NCBI RefSeq assembly: GCF_027270315.1
Contig: NZ_CP114413.1
Coordinates: 4,092,001-4,156,000 of the forward strand
From: Streptomyces cinnabarinus
GTDB lineage: Bacteria; Actinomycetota; Actinomycetes; Streptomycetales; Streptomycetaceae
DNA: 64,000 bases
Reading direction: 5' to 3'
The position numbers and the translations under genes are program-made. Shown piece by piece: positions 41,535-49,151 of this stretch. Each line of letters opens with the position of its first letter. Position 1 is the first letter of the stretch. The notes below the pieces were generated by a model, which saw nothing but the letters and a program-made list of their open reading frames with translations, was not told the origin of the DNA and did no database searches.

Positions 41535-41560
41535 AATCAATCAAGCACGCTTGCATGATT
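41535..41560. promoter_or_regulatory. 26-bp palindromic operator before the carboxylase operon
   Basis: Arms AATCAATCAAGC and GCTTGCATGATT flank a central AC. The arms are complementary except for two positions (AT against TG), with a perfect CAAGC..GCTTG core. It lies 27 bp upstream of the first operon gene and between that operon and the XRE gene. It fits a TetR site and is the obvious target of the TetR at the operon end. Confidence 0.65.
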
Positions 41561-41628
41561 TCTTTTTCCACAACTCCGGTTTCTGTACGCAGCCTTATGG
41601 CTACGCTCGGTGATTGGAGGTGGTCGCT

Positions 41629-42471
41629 GTGTCTAACATCCGGCAGCTTGATCCGAGCGCGTCGCCGCTGGACTACTACGGCTACGAATTGCGCCGGAGG
41701 CGCGAGGCGGCGGGGCTGACACTCGCGCAACTCGGGTCGATCCTGTTCTGCACGGGATCACTGATCGGCCAGATCGAAACCACGCTCAAGGTGCCGACGA
41801 GGGAGTTCTCGGAGCGGGTGGATGCGGCGCTGGGGACGGACGGGGAGTTCTCGCGGTTGGTGGGGCTGGTTTTGCGGAGCCAGTTGCCCAGTTGGTTTCA
41901 GCCGTACGCGGAGATGGAGGCGAAGGCCGGGTACATCAGCACGTACCAGGCACAGTTGGTGTACGGACTGCTCCAGACCGAGGGCTACGCGCGGGCAGTG
42001 CTCGGCACGCGGGACGAGGGCGACCTCGATGGCAAGGTTGCCGCCCGGCTCGATCGCCAGCGGATCCTCGACCGCGACCAGCCGCCGGTGACATGGGTGG
42101 TGCTGAGCGAGGCGGTACTCCACCAGAAGGTCGGCGGCCTGGAGGTCATGCGCGAGCAGTTGACGCACATCCTGGCCATGCAGAAGCAGCGGTGGCTGGA
42201 GATCCAGGTGCTGCCGTTCGAGGCGGGCGCCCACACAGGCCTCATGGGCTCGTTCAACCTTCTGCGCTTCGACAGCGACCCGGACATCGTCTACACCGAG
42301 GACTTCGTCCAGGGGCACATGACGGCCAATCCTGAAGCAGTCAAGGAGGGTTCGGTCCGTTACGATCATCTGCAAGCGGCCGCCCTCTCCGTGGACGACT
42401 CGGCGGCCCTCATCGCCCGCGTGATGGAGGAACGCTATGGAGACCAACCTGACGGGCGCGACCTGGCGTAA
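41629..42471 (+). CDS. WhiJ-like XRE regulator with DUF5753 domain
   Basis: 280-residue regulator. The N-terminal XRE helix-turn-helix spans about residues 18-75 (YGYELRRRREAAGLTLAQLGSILFCTGSLIGQIE), followed by the DUF5753 effector domain from about 95 (ISTYQAQLVYGLLQTEGYARAVL). This is the WhiJ/AbaA-type architecture of Streptomyces, where regulators pair with a small DUF397 protein and sometimes an HATPase. The GTG at 41629 follows GGAGGTGG. The end overlaps the DUF397 gene by 35 bp, so the two are coupled. Confidence 0.92.
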   Translation: MSNIRQLDPSASPLDYYGYELRRRREAAGLTLAQLGSILFCTGSLIGQIETTLKVPTREFSERVDAALGTDGEFSRLVGLVLRSQLPSWFQPYAEMEAKAGYISTYQAQLVYGLLQTEGYARAVLGTRDEGDLDGKVAARLDRQRILDRDQPPVTWVVLSEAVLHQKVGGLEVMREQLTHILAMQKQRWLEIQVLPFEAGAHTGLMGSFNLLRFDSDPDIVYTEDFVQGHMTANPEAVKEGSVRYDHLQAAALSVDDSAALIARVMEERYGDQPDGRDLA

Positions 42472-42637
42472 GTCTTCGTACAGCGGCGACACCGGCGGTG
42501 ATTGCGTCGAAGTCGCCGACGCCACCCCCCACATAGCCATCCGCGACTCCAAGAACCCCACCCACGGAGCCCTCACCCTCTCCCGCGAGAGCTTCGCCCG
42601 GTTCATCACCGCGACCGCCGACGGCATCTTCGGCTGA
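42437..42637 (+). CDS. DUF397 protein, partner of the XRE regulator
   Basis: 66-residue DUF397 protein (ATWRKSSYSGDTGGDCVEVAD, HIAIRDSKNP, TLSRESFARFI). In WhiJ-like systems these small proteins act with the XRE regulator, probably by binding it and modulating DNA binding. It starts inside the regulator gene in another frame. The third element of the classic module, an HATPase, is absent next to it; the nearest lone example is at 5004-5480. Confidence 0.93.
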   Translation: METNLTGATWRKSSYSGDTGGDCVEVADATPHIAIRDSKNPTHGALTLSRESFARFITATADGIFG

Positions 42638-42684
42638 CTCGGCAACTCGGCCTGATGACGCCTGTCAGACCTCAGGCCTAAGGT

Positions 42685-43752
42685 ATGCCGATGTTCTTCA
42701 AGAGGAAGCCGGAGGCTTCGAACCTCTCCGCCACCGTGTCCGCACTGGAGGAGGCGGTGGCGGCTCGTGACAGCGAGGGCACTGGACAGGCCTTCACCGC
42801 CATGATGAACGACGTGCAGTCGGCGTCGGACGGCGAACGTATCGAGGCAGGGCCCCGGCTGGCGGCACTGCTTCCTGCCTTCCCGCCGGTCGGCCCGCGG
42901 CCCATGCTGGCGATGGCGGCCGGCTTCTGCGTCGAGCGCGGGGCCGATCCGCTGGCGTGCGCCGAGCCGATCCTCGACAGCGTCAACCAGGACCTGCTCG
43001 ACGCCCTGGAGTTCGCCCGCCGCTGGACCGCCACCGGCGCGGCCGAGGACGAACTGCCGGAGCCGGACACCAAGATCATTGACGACGCGCTGCCGGCCCG
43101 CCTCGGCGGCGACGAGTACGAGGCCACACGGCTCGCGCTGGCCTGGTGCTCGCTCGAACAGTGGCAGCCGCCCGCGCTGGCCGTACTGTGCCGCAGTGCC
43201 GAGGTGCGCCGTCGGCACGCATCCGCACTGCTTCCTGCCTGCCGCGACCTTGCGGCCCTGGAGCGGCACGACCTCAAGCGCCTGGCCTACGCGCTGGCGG
43301 TTCTGGACGACGAGCCCCTTGTGGTGCTGCACAAGCCCACCGGGACCGGGTTCGAGGTACGCATCGGCGGCATCGGGGACAACTTCCAGTTGCACACGCT
43401 GCTCGCCCACGTGCTCGTCGGCGGCGGCCATGTGCCCGGCGCTGCGCCTTCGGCGGAGAGCGTCCGCCTGGCCACGGACCCCGAGCCCGCCCAGGGACGC
43501 ACCCAGACCATCGCGACCGGGGCCTTCGAGCTCTTCGCCGCGGACGGCGAGCGGATCTGGAACGAGGGCCTGCCCGACGACATACCCGTGGTGGAGGGAC
43601 GCCGCCTGCTTGTGCTCGACGAGCCGGATTACCAGCGCAGTTGGAACGCCGACCGGTTCTTCCCGCACCTCCCGGGCACGGCGGAGCTGGTCCGGGTCCT
43701 GGCCGCAGAGGAGACGCGGAGCTGGTTCGCCCGAACGTCACTCCTGCCGTAG
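42685..43752 (+). CDS. conserved hypothetical protein of 355 residues
   Basis: Soluble, mostly alpha-helical in its first two thirds (TVSALEEAVAARDSEGTGQAFTAMM), with a helical-repeat look, and a beta-rich C-terminal part (GFEVRIGGIGDNFQLHTLLAHVLVGGG). It has no signal peptide, membrane segment or catalytic motif that I recognise. It follows the XRE-DUF397 pair by 47 bp and ends before a strong terminator, so it could be the third gene of that operon. Codon bias supports a real gene. Confidence 0.8.
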   Translation: MPMFFKRKPEASNLSATVSALEEAVAARDSEGTGQAFTAMMNDVQSASDGERIEAGPRLAALLPAFPPVGPRPMLAMAAGFCVERGADPLACAEPILDSVNQDLLDALEFARRWTATGAAEDELPEPDTKIIDDALPARLGGDEYEATRLALAWCSLEQWQPPALAVLCRSAEVRRRHASALLPACRDLAALERHDLKRLAYALAVLDDEPLVVLHKPTGTGFEVRIGGIGDNFQLHTLLAHVLVGGGHVPGAAPSAESVRLATDPEPAQGRTQTIATGAFELFAADGERIWNEGLPDDIPVVEGRRLLVLDEPDYQRSWNADRFFPHLPGTAELVRVLAAEETRSWFARTSLLP

Positions 43753-43771
43753 GCGTGGCTCACCCACCCCG

Positions 43772-43810
43772 CTGAGGGCCGCCCACTTCCCGGAAGTGGG
43801 CGGCCCTCAG
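43772..43810. terminator. long perfect terminator hairpin
   Basis: 19-bp perfectly complementary arms around a single central C (CTGAGGGCCGCCCACTTCC is the left arm), right after the 355-residue protein gene. One of the strongest hairpins in the window. Confidence 0.82.
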
Positions 43811-43827
43811 TGCGTTCACGCCCATCT

Positions 43828-43880
43828 CATTGCAATGACCCGTCGACCTGCGTTGCATTGAACTCCAAACCATTGCAACG
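43828..43880. promoter_or_regulatory. cluster of TTGCA-centred repeats upstream of DUF4097 gene
   Basis: Three related sites: CATTGCAATG (43828-43837, perfect palindrome), CGTTGCATTG (43851-43860) and CATTGCAACG (43871-43880), with centres 20-23 bp apart, about two helical turns. GCAAC/GTTGC half-sites continue to 43993. The stretch is A+T-rich for this genome. It is probably a multi-site operator for the DUF4097/GtrA genes. Confidence 0.5.
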
Positions 43881-44004
43881 ATTTTCCTGCATTCACCTGC
43901 AAAGTTGTCATCCACGCGCAACAACCTCGTTGCCAGAACCTCGAACGCAACGTAGCTTTTCTTTCATCGGAAACAGCGCGACAACGCAACCGCAGGAGTC
44001 CACC

Positions 44005-44670
44005 ATGCAGAAGTTCGACACCCCCTCCGCCATCTCCACCGTCCTGAACATCCCCGCCGGCCGTATCCAGCTCATCGCCGCCGACCGCACCGACACCACC
44101 GTCGAGATCCGCCCCGCCGACCCGTCCAAGAACCGCGACGTGAAGGCGGCCGAGCAGGTCGAGGTCGGCTACAGCGAGGGCGTGCTGCGGATCGAGATCC
44201 CGGAGAGCAAGAACCGCCTCCTCGGCCCGAGCGGGTCCGTCGAGATCACCGTCCAGCTGCCCACCGGCTCCGCCGTCCAGGCCACCACCGCCGCCGCCGA
44301 ACTGCGCGGCGTCGGACGCCTCGGTGACGTCAGCTACGACAGCGCCCAGGGCCCGGTCAAGCTCGACGAGGCCGCCACCGCCCAACTCACCCTCGCCGAC
44401 GGCGACATCACCATCGGCCGCCTCAACGGCCCCGCCGAACTCCGCACCCAGCGCGGCAACCTCCATATCGCCGAGGCCGCCACCGGCAACGTCAACCTCC
44501 GCACCGAGCAGGGCGACATCACCGTCGGCGCCGCGCGAGGCGTCTCCGCCGCGCTCGACGCCGGGACCGGATACGGCCGTATCAGCAACTCGCTGAAGAA
44601 CAACGGCGAAACCGGTCTCACCTTCCGCGCCACCACCAGCTACGGCGACATCACCGCCACCAGCCTCTGA
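44005..44670 (+). CDS. DUF4097-family beta-repeat protein
   Basis: 221-residue protein of repeated short beta strands (GDVSYDSAQGPVKLDEAATA, GDITIGRLNGPAELRTQRGN, GNVNLRTEQGDITVGAARG), the DUF4097 adhesin-like fold of putative polymer-binding or scaffolding proteins. It has no signal peptide or membrane helix, so it is cytosolic. CAGGAG precedes the ATG by 6 bp. It is 36 bp upstream of the GtrA-like gene and preceded by the TTGCA repeat region. Function unknown. Confidence 0.87.
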   Translation: MQKFDTPSAISTVLNIPAGRIQLIAADRTDTTVEIRPADPSKNRDVKAAEQVEVGYSEGVLRIEIPESKNRLLGPSGSVEITVQLPTGSAVQATTAAAELRGVGRLGDVSYDSAQGPVKLDEAATAQLTLADGDITIGRLNGPAELRTQRGNLHIAEAATGNVNLRTEQGDITVGAARGVSAALDAGTGYGRISNSLKNNGETGLTFRATTSYGDITATSL

Positions 44671-44706
44671 ACGACGCCCCCACCCACCACCTGGAAGGAC
44701 GCCGCC

Positions 44707-45216
44707 ATGAAGTCGCCGCTCTCATCTTCGACACGTAAGACGAAGTCCGAGGCGGCGACTCAGGCCGGCCCCGGCCCGGTCGCCTCCTTCGTACGGTTCG
44801 TGGCCCTCGGGGGCGGCGTCGGAATCCTCTCCAGCCTCGCCGTGGCGCTGCTGGCCGGGGTGCTGCCATGGGTGGCCGCGAACGCGCTGATCACCATCGC
44901 CTCGACCCTCCTCTGCACCGAGCTGCACGCCCGCTTCACCTTCGGCAAGGGCCGCCGCGCGGGATGGCGGGAACACTGGCAGTCGGCGGGTTCGGCCACC
45001 GCCGCCTACCTGGCCACCAGCCTCGCCGTCACGATCCTGCACCTGGCCCGGCCAACCGCCGGAATGCTGACGGAACAGATCGTCTACCTCAGCGCCTCCG
45101 CCCTCGCCGGAGTCGCCCGCTTCCTGGTCCTACGCCTCTGCGTCTTCGCCACCCGCCCCGCGAAGCAGCAGCCGCGGCGGACCACCCGGACCGCGCCCGT
45201 CATGCTCGCCGCCTAG
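44707..45216 (+). CDS. GtrA-like membrane protein
   Basis: 169-residue GtrA-family protein with four hydrophobic helices (FVRFVALGGGVGILSSLAVALLAG, WVAANALITIASTLLCTE, ATAAYLATSLAVTILHL, IVYLSASALAGVARFLVL). The family includes flippases or partners that move isoprenyl-linked sugars in cell-surface glycan synthesis. AAGGA lies before the ATG. The N-terminal 30 residues are polar and extra. It follows the DUF4097 gene, and no glycosyltransferase is adjacent. Confidence 0.87.
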   Translation: MKSPLSSSTRKTKSEAATQAGPGPVASFVRFVALGGGVGILSSLAVALLAGVLPWVAANALITIASTLLCTELHARFTFGKGRRAGWREHWQSAGSATAAYLATSLAVTILHLARPTAGMLTEQIVYLSASALAGVARFLVLRLCVFATRPAKQQPRRTTRTAPVMLAA

Positions 45217-45377
45217 TGGTTCCTGCCTGACCGCCACGGGGCGCGATCAACGTACCGGCCGTTCAACAGTGTTGTCCCTGTCGGGTCCCGAGGTACGGGT
45301 TGCCGCCTGACCGCGGTTACGGTTCCCAACCGCAGGACGCACTCCACTGCTGGCACTACTCCACGGGGGACCACGGG

Positions 45378-46613
45378 ATGTCGACGAAGAATCACAGCGC
45401 ATCGGACGAGAGGCCCGACCGGCGGCGGGTGTTGCGGCTGGCCGGGGGCTCGCTCGCGCTGGCGGCGCTGGGGGTCGGAGCCGTCGGCTGTCGTGAGGAG
45501 GACGCGGTCGTCGGCGACGACTCCGAGACGCCGGACGGCCGCACCCCGTCCAAGGGGGCCGCGCCGAAGGACGGGCAGGCACCCGAGCCGCTGTGGACGA
45601 AGTCGACCTCGGCGCAGACGTACGGGGACAACGACGAACTCGTGGCCACGGACGGCGTCGTCATAGCGACCGGTGATCCGCTCGCCGGCCTCGACGCGGC
45701 GACCGGCAAGGAGCGGTGGTCGCAGGAGGACGGGGCGACACCCGGTGCGCCGCTCCTGCTCGGCAACGGCACGCTGTACCTGGCGAGCGGCATGTACGAC
45801 GGGACGGTGCGCGGGTACGACCCGGCCACGGGGAAGGAGACCTGGCGCAGTCACCTGGGCAAGGAGTACCGGCAGCCCAAGCCGGTCGCGGTGGACGAGA
45901 AGCAGGTGTACGTCATCGCCGAGGTGCTTGAGGACGACTACTCGTCCCACACCAACGTGATCGCCGCGCTCAACAGCAGTACGGGCAAGGTGGCGTGGAA
46001 GGAGCAGCGGGACCTCGGCACCCGCGAGAACGGTGTGCACGCCGTCGTGCAGGGCCGCTACCTCGTCTACACCGACTTCAAGAAGAACCTCACGGTGCGC
46101 GACACCGCCACTGGCCAGCAGGTGTGGACGCAGAAGACGGACCTGACGAACTGGGGCTTCTTCGCCGTGCACGAGGGTCTGGTGATCATCCCGCAGCGCG
46201 AGAAGCTCCAGGCCTTCGACCTCTCCGACGGAACCGAGAAGTGGTCCCTGAAGACGGAGAAGTACACCTCATTCAAGGCACCGGCAGTCCTGGAGGACGT
46301 CCTCTACGTCGCGGACAGCGCCACAACACTCTGGGCCGTCGATCCACAGACCGGCAAGGAGATCTGGACGTCCACGTCCCTGGCCGACGCGGACGTCCAG
46401 GAGCCCCATCAGTTCGCCAAGGCGGGCGGCACCCTCTACGCGGCCACCGACCTCGACAAACAGGGCGGCGTACACGCCATCGACGCGAAGACCGGCGACC
46501 TGCTCTGGACCTTCAACGACAAGTCCGGCGACTACCACTCCTGGCTGGTCGCCACCGACGGCAAGCACGTCTTCGCCCTGCACGGCGAAAAGCTGCACGC
46601 CCTGCCCGCCTGA
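45378..46613 (+). CDS. Tat-type lipoprotein with PQQ-like beta-propeller
   Basis: 411-residue exported protein. The signal has a twin-arginine motif (PDRRRVLRLAGG), a hydrophobic stretch and a lipobox cysteine in GVGAVGC, so it should leave folded via Tat and be lipid-anchored. The mature part has repeated PQQ/quinoprotein-propeller strands (LDAATGKERWSQE, YDPATGKETWRS, LNSSTGKVAWKE, VDPQTGKEIWTS, IDAKTGDLLWTF). The strictly catalytic PQQ ligands of dehydrogenases are not evident, so it is probably a binding or scaffold protein. It is convergent with the toxin-antitoxin pair. Confidence 0.9.
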   Translation: MSTKNHSASDERPDRRRVLRLAGGSLALAALGVGAVGCREEDAVVGDDSETPDGRTPSKGAAPKDGQAPEPLWTKSTSAQTYGDNDELVATDGVVIATGDPLAGLDAATGKERWSQEDGATPGAPLLLGNGTLYLASGMYDGTVRGYDPATGKETWRSHLGKEYRQPKPVAVDEKQVYVIAEVLEDDYSSHTNVIAALNSSTGKVAWKEQRDLGTRENGVHAVVQGRYLVYTDFKKNLTVRDTATGQQVWTQKTDLTNWGFFAVHEGLVIIPQREKLQAFDLSDGTEKWSLKTEKYTSFKAPAVLEDVLYVADSATTLWAVDPQTGKEIWTSTSLADADVQEPHQFAKAGGTLYAATDLDKQGGVHAIDAKTGDLLWTFNDKSGDYHSWLVATDGKHVFALHGEKLHALPA

Positions 46614-46628
46614 TTCACCGCTGGGGGG

Positions 46629-46886
46629 TCACATCGGGTCGGACGTGACCTGCCAGATGGTGACGAGCTGCGAGCGCGGGGTGACCATGTAGGCGAAGAA
46701 GCCCCCGGTCACGAACGCGTGCTTCGCCCCTTCGTCCGCACCCTCGTAGGCAAGCCCGTGGAGATGGAGGGCCTCGGCCGCCCGAACCAGTTCGTCGGCC
46801 TTCTTCTCCACTTCGGCGATGAACGCCTGCGGAGCTCCAGCCGCCACGGACTCCTCGTCCGGAACGTACTCCCAGTGCCAGGTCAC
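46629..46886 (-). CDS. candidate RelE/ParE-like toxin partner
   Basis: 85-residue protein (HWEYVPDEESVAAGAPQAF, FFAYMVTPRSQLVTIWQV) resembling small actinobacterial proteins that pair with DUF6247 proteins and look like RelE-fold toxins. The strand pattern at the C-terminus fits that fold; catalytic residues cannot be confirmed. The ATG overlaps the preceding stop by ATGA, with antitoxin first and toxin second, the usual order. Convergent with the propeller lipoprotein gene. Confidence 0.7.
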   Translation of the reverse strand: MTWHWEYVPDEESVAAGAPQAFIAEVEKKADELVRAAEALHLHGLAYEGADEGAKHAFVTGGFFAYMVTPRSQLVTIWQVTSDPM

Positions 46887-47245
46887 TCGGCGCGTACCGC
46901 CTCCGCAGCGGCGCGGTAGATTCCGCTGGCGGTGGTCAGATACCCACGTGCATCCTCGGGTGTGGTCGACACGTGGGCGAGGTATTCGGCGTGGTGGTAC
47001 GCCTTGGCCGTCTCCGGGTAGCGCTCGATCTCGACCAACGCGGCCCAGTGATCGAGGTAGGCGTGGACGGGTTTGAGCGAGCCGTGCTCCACGGCCTCCG
47101 CCAGCGCCCTGTCCTTGGCCTGGTCGTATGCGGTCAGAAGCCGGGGGGCGACAACAGCACAGGCGGCACGCAAGGCATCTGGAGTGCGCTCCGGACGGGG
47201 GATCAAAGGCCGGTCGCCCTCTGGTTCCGTGTGCTGGAGACTCAT
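46883..47245 (-). CDS. candidate DUF6247-type antitoxin
   Basis: 120-residue mostly helical protein. The start (PLIPRPERTPDALRAACAVVAPRLL) matches the DUF6247-like family found upstream of small RelE-like proteins in Streptomyces. The second half is helical (AYLDHWAALVEIERYPETAKAYHHAEYLA). No classical DNA-binding domain is obvious. It is coupled by ATGA to the 85-residue protein. The assignment as antitoxin rests on arrangement and family resemblance. Confidence 0.7.
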   Translation of the reverse strand: MSLQHTEPEGDRPLIPRPERTPDALRAACAVVAPRLLTAYDQAKDRALAEAVEHGSLKPVHAYLDHWAALVEIERYPETAKAYHHAEYLAHVSTTPEDARGYLTTASGIYRAAAEAVRAE

Positions 47246-47314
47246 GTCGCCGTTCCCTTCACAGGCACGCGTCCGACTCTAGCCTCAACCCACCTCACCG
47301 CGCTCCGACAACCG

Positions 47315-48259
47315 TCACGCCTCGGGCGCCACGCCCGGAGCCTTTGCCTTGCCTCGGCCTATCTGGGTGCGGACCGCTCCCATGCTGGCCGCGATGACCA
47401 GGGCGATGGCCAGGGCCTCGGTGGTGGAGAGGGCCTGGTCGAGGATGAGGAAGCCTGCTGTTGCCGCGATGGCGGGTTCCAGGGACATGAGGATGGCGAA
47501 GGTGGAGGCGGGGAGGCGGCGTAGCGCGAGGAGTTCGAGGGTGTACGGGAGCACCGAGGAGAGGATCGCCACCGCCGCGCCCAGGGCGATCGTCACCGGG
47601 TCCAGGAGCTTGCCGCCCGACTCCACCACGCCCAGCGGGAGGAACAGCACCGCCGCCACCGCCATGGCCAGCGCCAGGCCGTCGGCCTGGGGGAAGCGGC
47701 GGCCCGTGCGGGCGCTGAAGACTATGTAGGCCGCCCACATGGCTCCGGCAGCCAGGGCAAAGGCCACGCCTGTGGGGTCCAGGCTGCTGAAGCCGCCCCC
47801 GCCGAGGAGGAAGACGCCCGCCAGGGCCAGACCGGCCCAGATGAGGTTGACCGCCCGACGGGAGGCAAGGACCGACAGCGCCAGTGGGCCCAGTACCTCC
47901 AGCGTCACCGCCGGGCCCAGCGGGATGCGGGCCACCGACTGGTAGAAGAGGCCGTTCATCGCGGCCATGGTGATGCCGAAGACCACGACCGTCCCCCAGT
48001 CCGTGCGGGAGTGGCCGCGCAGGCGGGGGCGGCAGACCACGAGCAGGACCGCCGCCGCCACCAGCAGCCGCAGGGTCACCACGCCCAGCGCGCCCGCCCT
48101 CGGCATCAGGCTCACCGCGAGGGCTCCGCCGAACTGCACCGAGATCCCGCCGGCGAAGACCAGGCCGACCGGACCGAGCGAGCCCCAGCGGTGCGGCGGC
48201 GCGCCGACCGGCACGGATGCAACTGCTGAGGCGGAGACAGCGGTGTCGGGGGTGCTCAC
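47315..48259 (-). CDS. EamA-family transporter (RhtA-like)
   Basis: 314-residue drug/metabolite transporter with ten hydrophobic segments in two EamA repeats (for example LGPVGLVFAGGISVQFGGALAV and LALAGVFLLGGGG). It resembles RhtA amino-acid exporters. The start GTG at 48259 (VSTPDTAVS) is preferred over upstream in-frame starts that would add an unlikely basic N-terminus. The substrate is probably an amino acid or analogue. Confidence 0.88.
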   Translation of the reverse strand: MSTPDTAVSASAVASVPVGAPPHRWGSLGPVGLVFAGGISVQFGGALAVSLMPRAGALGVVTLRLLVAAAVLLVVCRPRLRGHSRTDWGTVVVFGITMAAMNGLFYQSVARIPLGPAVTLEVLGPLALSVLASRRAVNLIWAGLALAGVFLLGGGGFSSLDPTGVAFALAAGAMWAAYIVFSARTGRRFPQADGLALAMAVAAVLFLPLGVVESGGKLLDPVTIALGAAVAILSSVLPYTLELLALRRLPASTFAILMSLEPAIAATAGFLILDQALSTTEALAIALVIAASMGAVRTQIGRGKAKAPGVAPEA

Positions 48260-48386
48260 TGGCGGTCCTGAGGTTCGTTTTCGTGCATCGCGATGTACTT
48301 CCGAGTTCAGGGTAATGGACTCAGTCAGGTGTGTGAACCCGTTTCGGAGCTGTCCCACGGAGTGAGAAGCGGGAGCCCGAGAGCGG

Positions 48387-49151
48387 TCAGCGCCCGTCCC
48401 TAGGCCCTGACGCCCCCAGCGCCTCCAGCGCCTCCCCGTCCGTCGCACGCGCGTGCAGGTAGTAGTCGGCCCACTCCGCGATCTCCGGGTACGCGCACTC
48501 CGCCACCAGCCCCCGTACCGCCGCCGGGATGTCGTACGCCGTCACCCTTAGGTCGGTGCCGGGGCCGAGGAGGCACCAGTGGGCGCCCGGGCGGCCGTAG
48601 GGCATGCCGACGCTGCCGGGGTTCACGACCAGGCGGCCGTGGGCGAGGCGGGCGTAGGACATGTGGGTGTGGCCGCACACCACTGTGCGGGTGCTGTCGG
48701 TGAGGTCGGAGAACACCTCCGCCCAGCGGGCCGGGCGGGAGTCGACCAGGACCGTCTCCTCGTCGTCCCGGGGAGTCGCGTGGCAGAAGAGGACCTCGCC
48801 CAGACCACGCACCCTCAGTGTCAGGGTCCTGGGGAGGGCCGCGAGGAAGTCCACCTGGTCCGCGCGCAGCCGTTCCGCCGCGTACGGGCCGATCGGGTCC
48901 GGGATCCCGGTCCGCTCGCCCCTGCGGTACTCGACCAGTTCACGGTCGGCGTTCCCCGAGATCCACCGCACCCGGTCGCCCTCGGCCACCAGTCTGTCCA
49001 GGACCTCGGCCGGTTGGGGTCCCGCCGCCGTGTCCCCCAGCACCACGATCCGCTCCGCGTCCGCCACCTCCGGTTCCGCCAGCACCGCCTCCAGCGCGGG
49101 CAGCACCCCGTGGATGTCGGAGAGGACGGCCACCCGGACCGGTTCAGCCAT
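48387..49151 (-). CDS. metallophosphoesterase
   Basis: 254-residue calcineurin-like phosphoesterase of the YfcE/phosphodiesterase-like group. Metal-binding motifs in order are SDIHGVLPAL (D-x-H), LGDTAAGPQPAEV (G-D), SGNADREL (G-N), LFCHATPR (H) and CGHTHMSYARLA (GH-x-H). The active site is complete. It follows the FAD/Fe-S oxidase, whose last 8 bp overlap its start. It probably cleaves a phosphodiester or monoester; the substrate is unknown. Confidence 0.92.
   Translation of the reverse strand: MAEPVRVAVLSDIHGVLPALEAVLAEPEVADAERIVVLGDTAAGPQPAEVLDRLVAEGDRVRWISGNADRELVEYRRGERTGIPDPIGPYAAERLRADQVDFLAALPRTLTLRVRGLGEVLFCHATPRDDEETVLVDSRPARWAEVFSDLTDSTRTVVCGHTHMSYARLAHGRLVVNPGSVGMPYGRPGAHWCLLGPGTDLRVTAYDIPAAVRGLVAECAYPEIAEWADYYLHARATDGEALEALGASGPRDGR

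Noticed and set aside
41535..41560. KstR2-type cholesterol operator
   Set aside because: KstR2 boxes, as I recall, have ACAAG and CTTGT separated by 2 bp; here the CAAG/CTTG halves are 4 bp apart and no steroid-ring genes are present.
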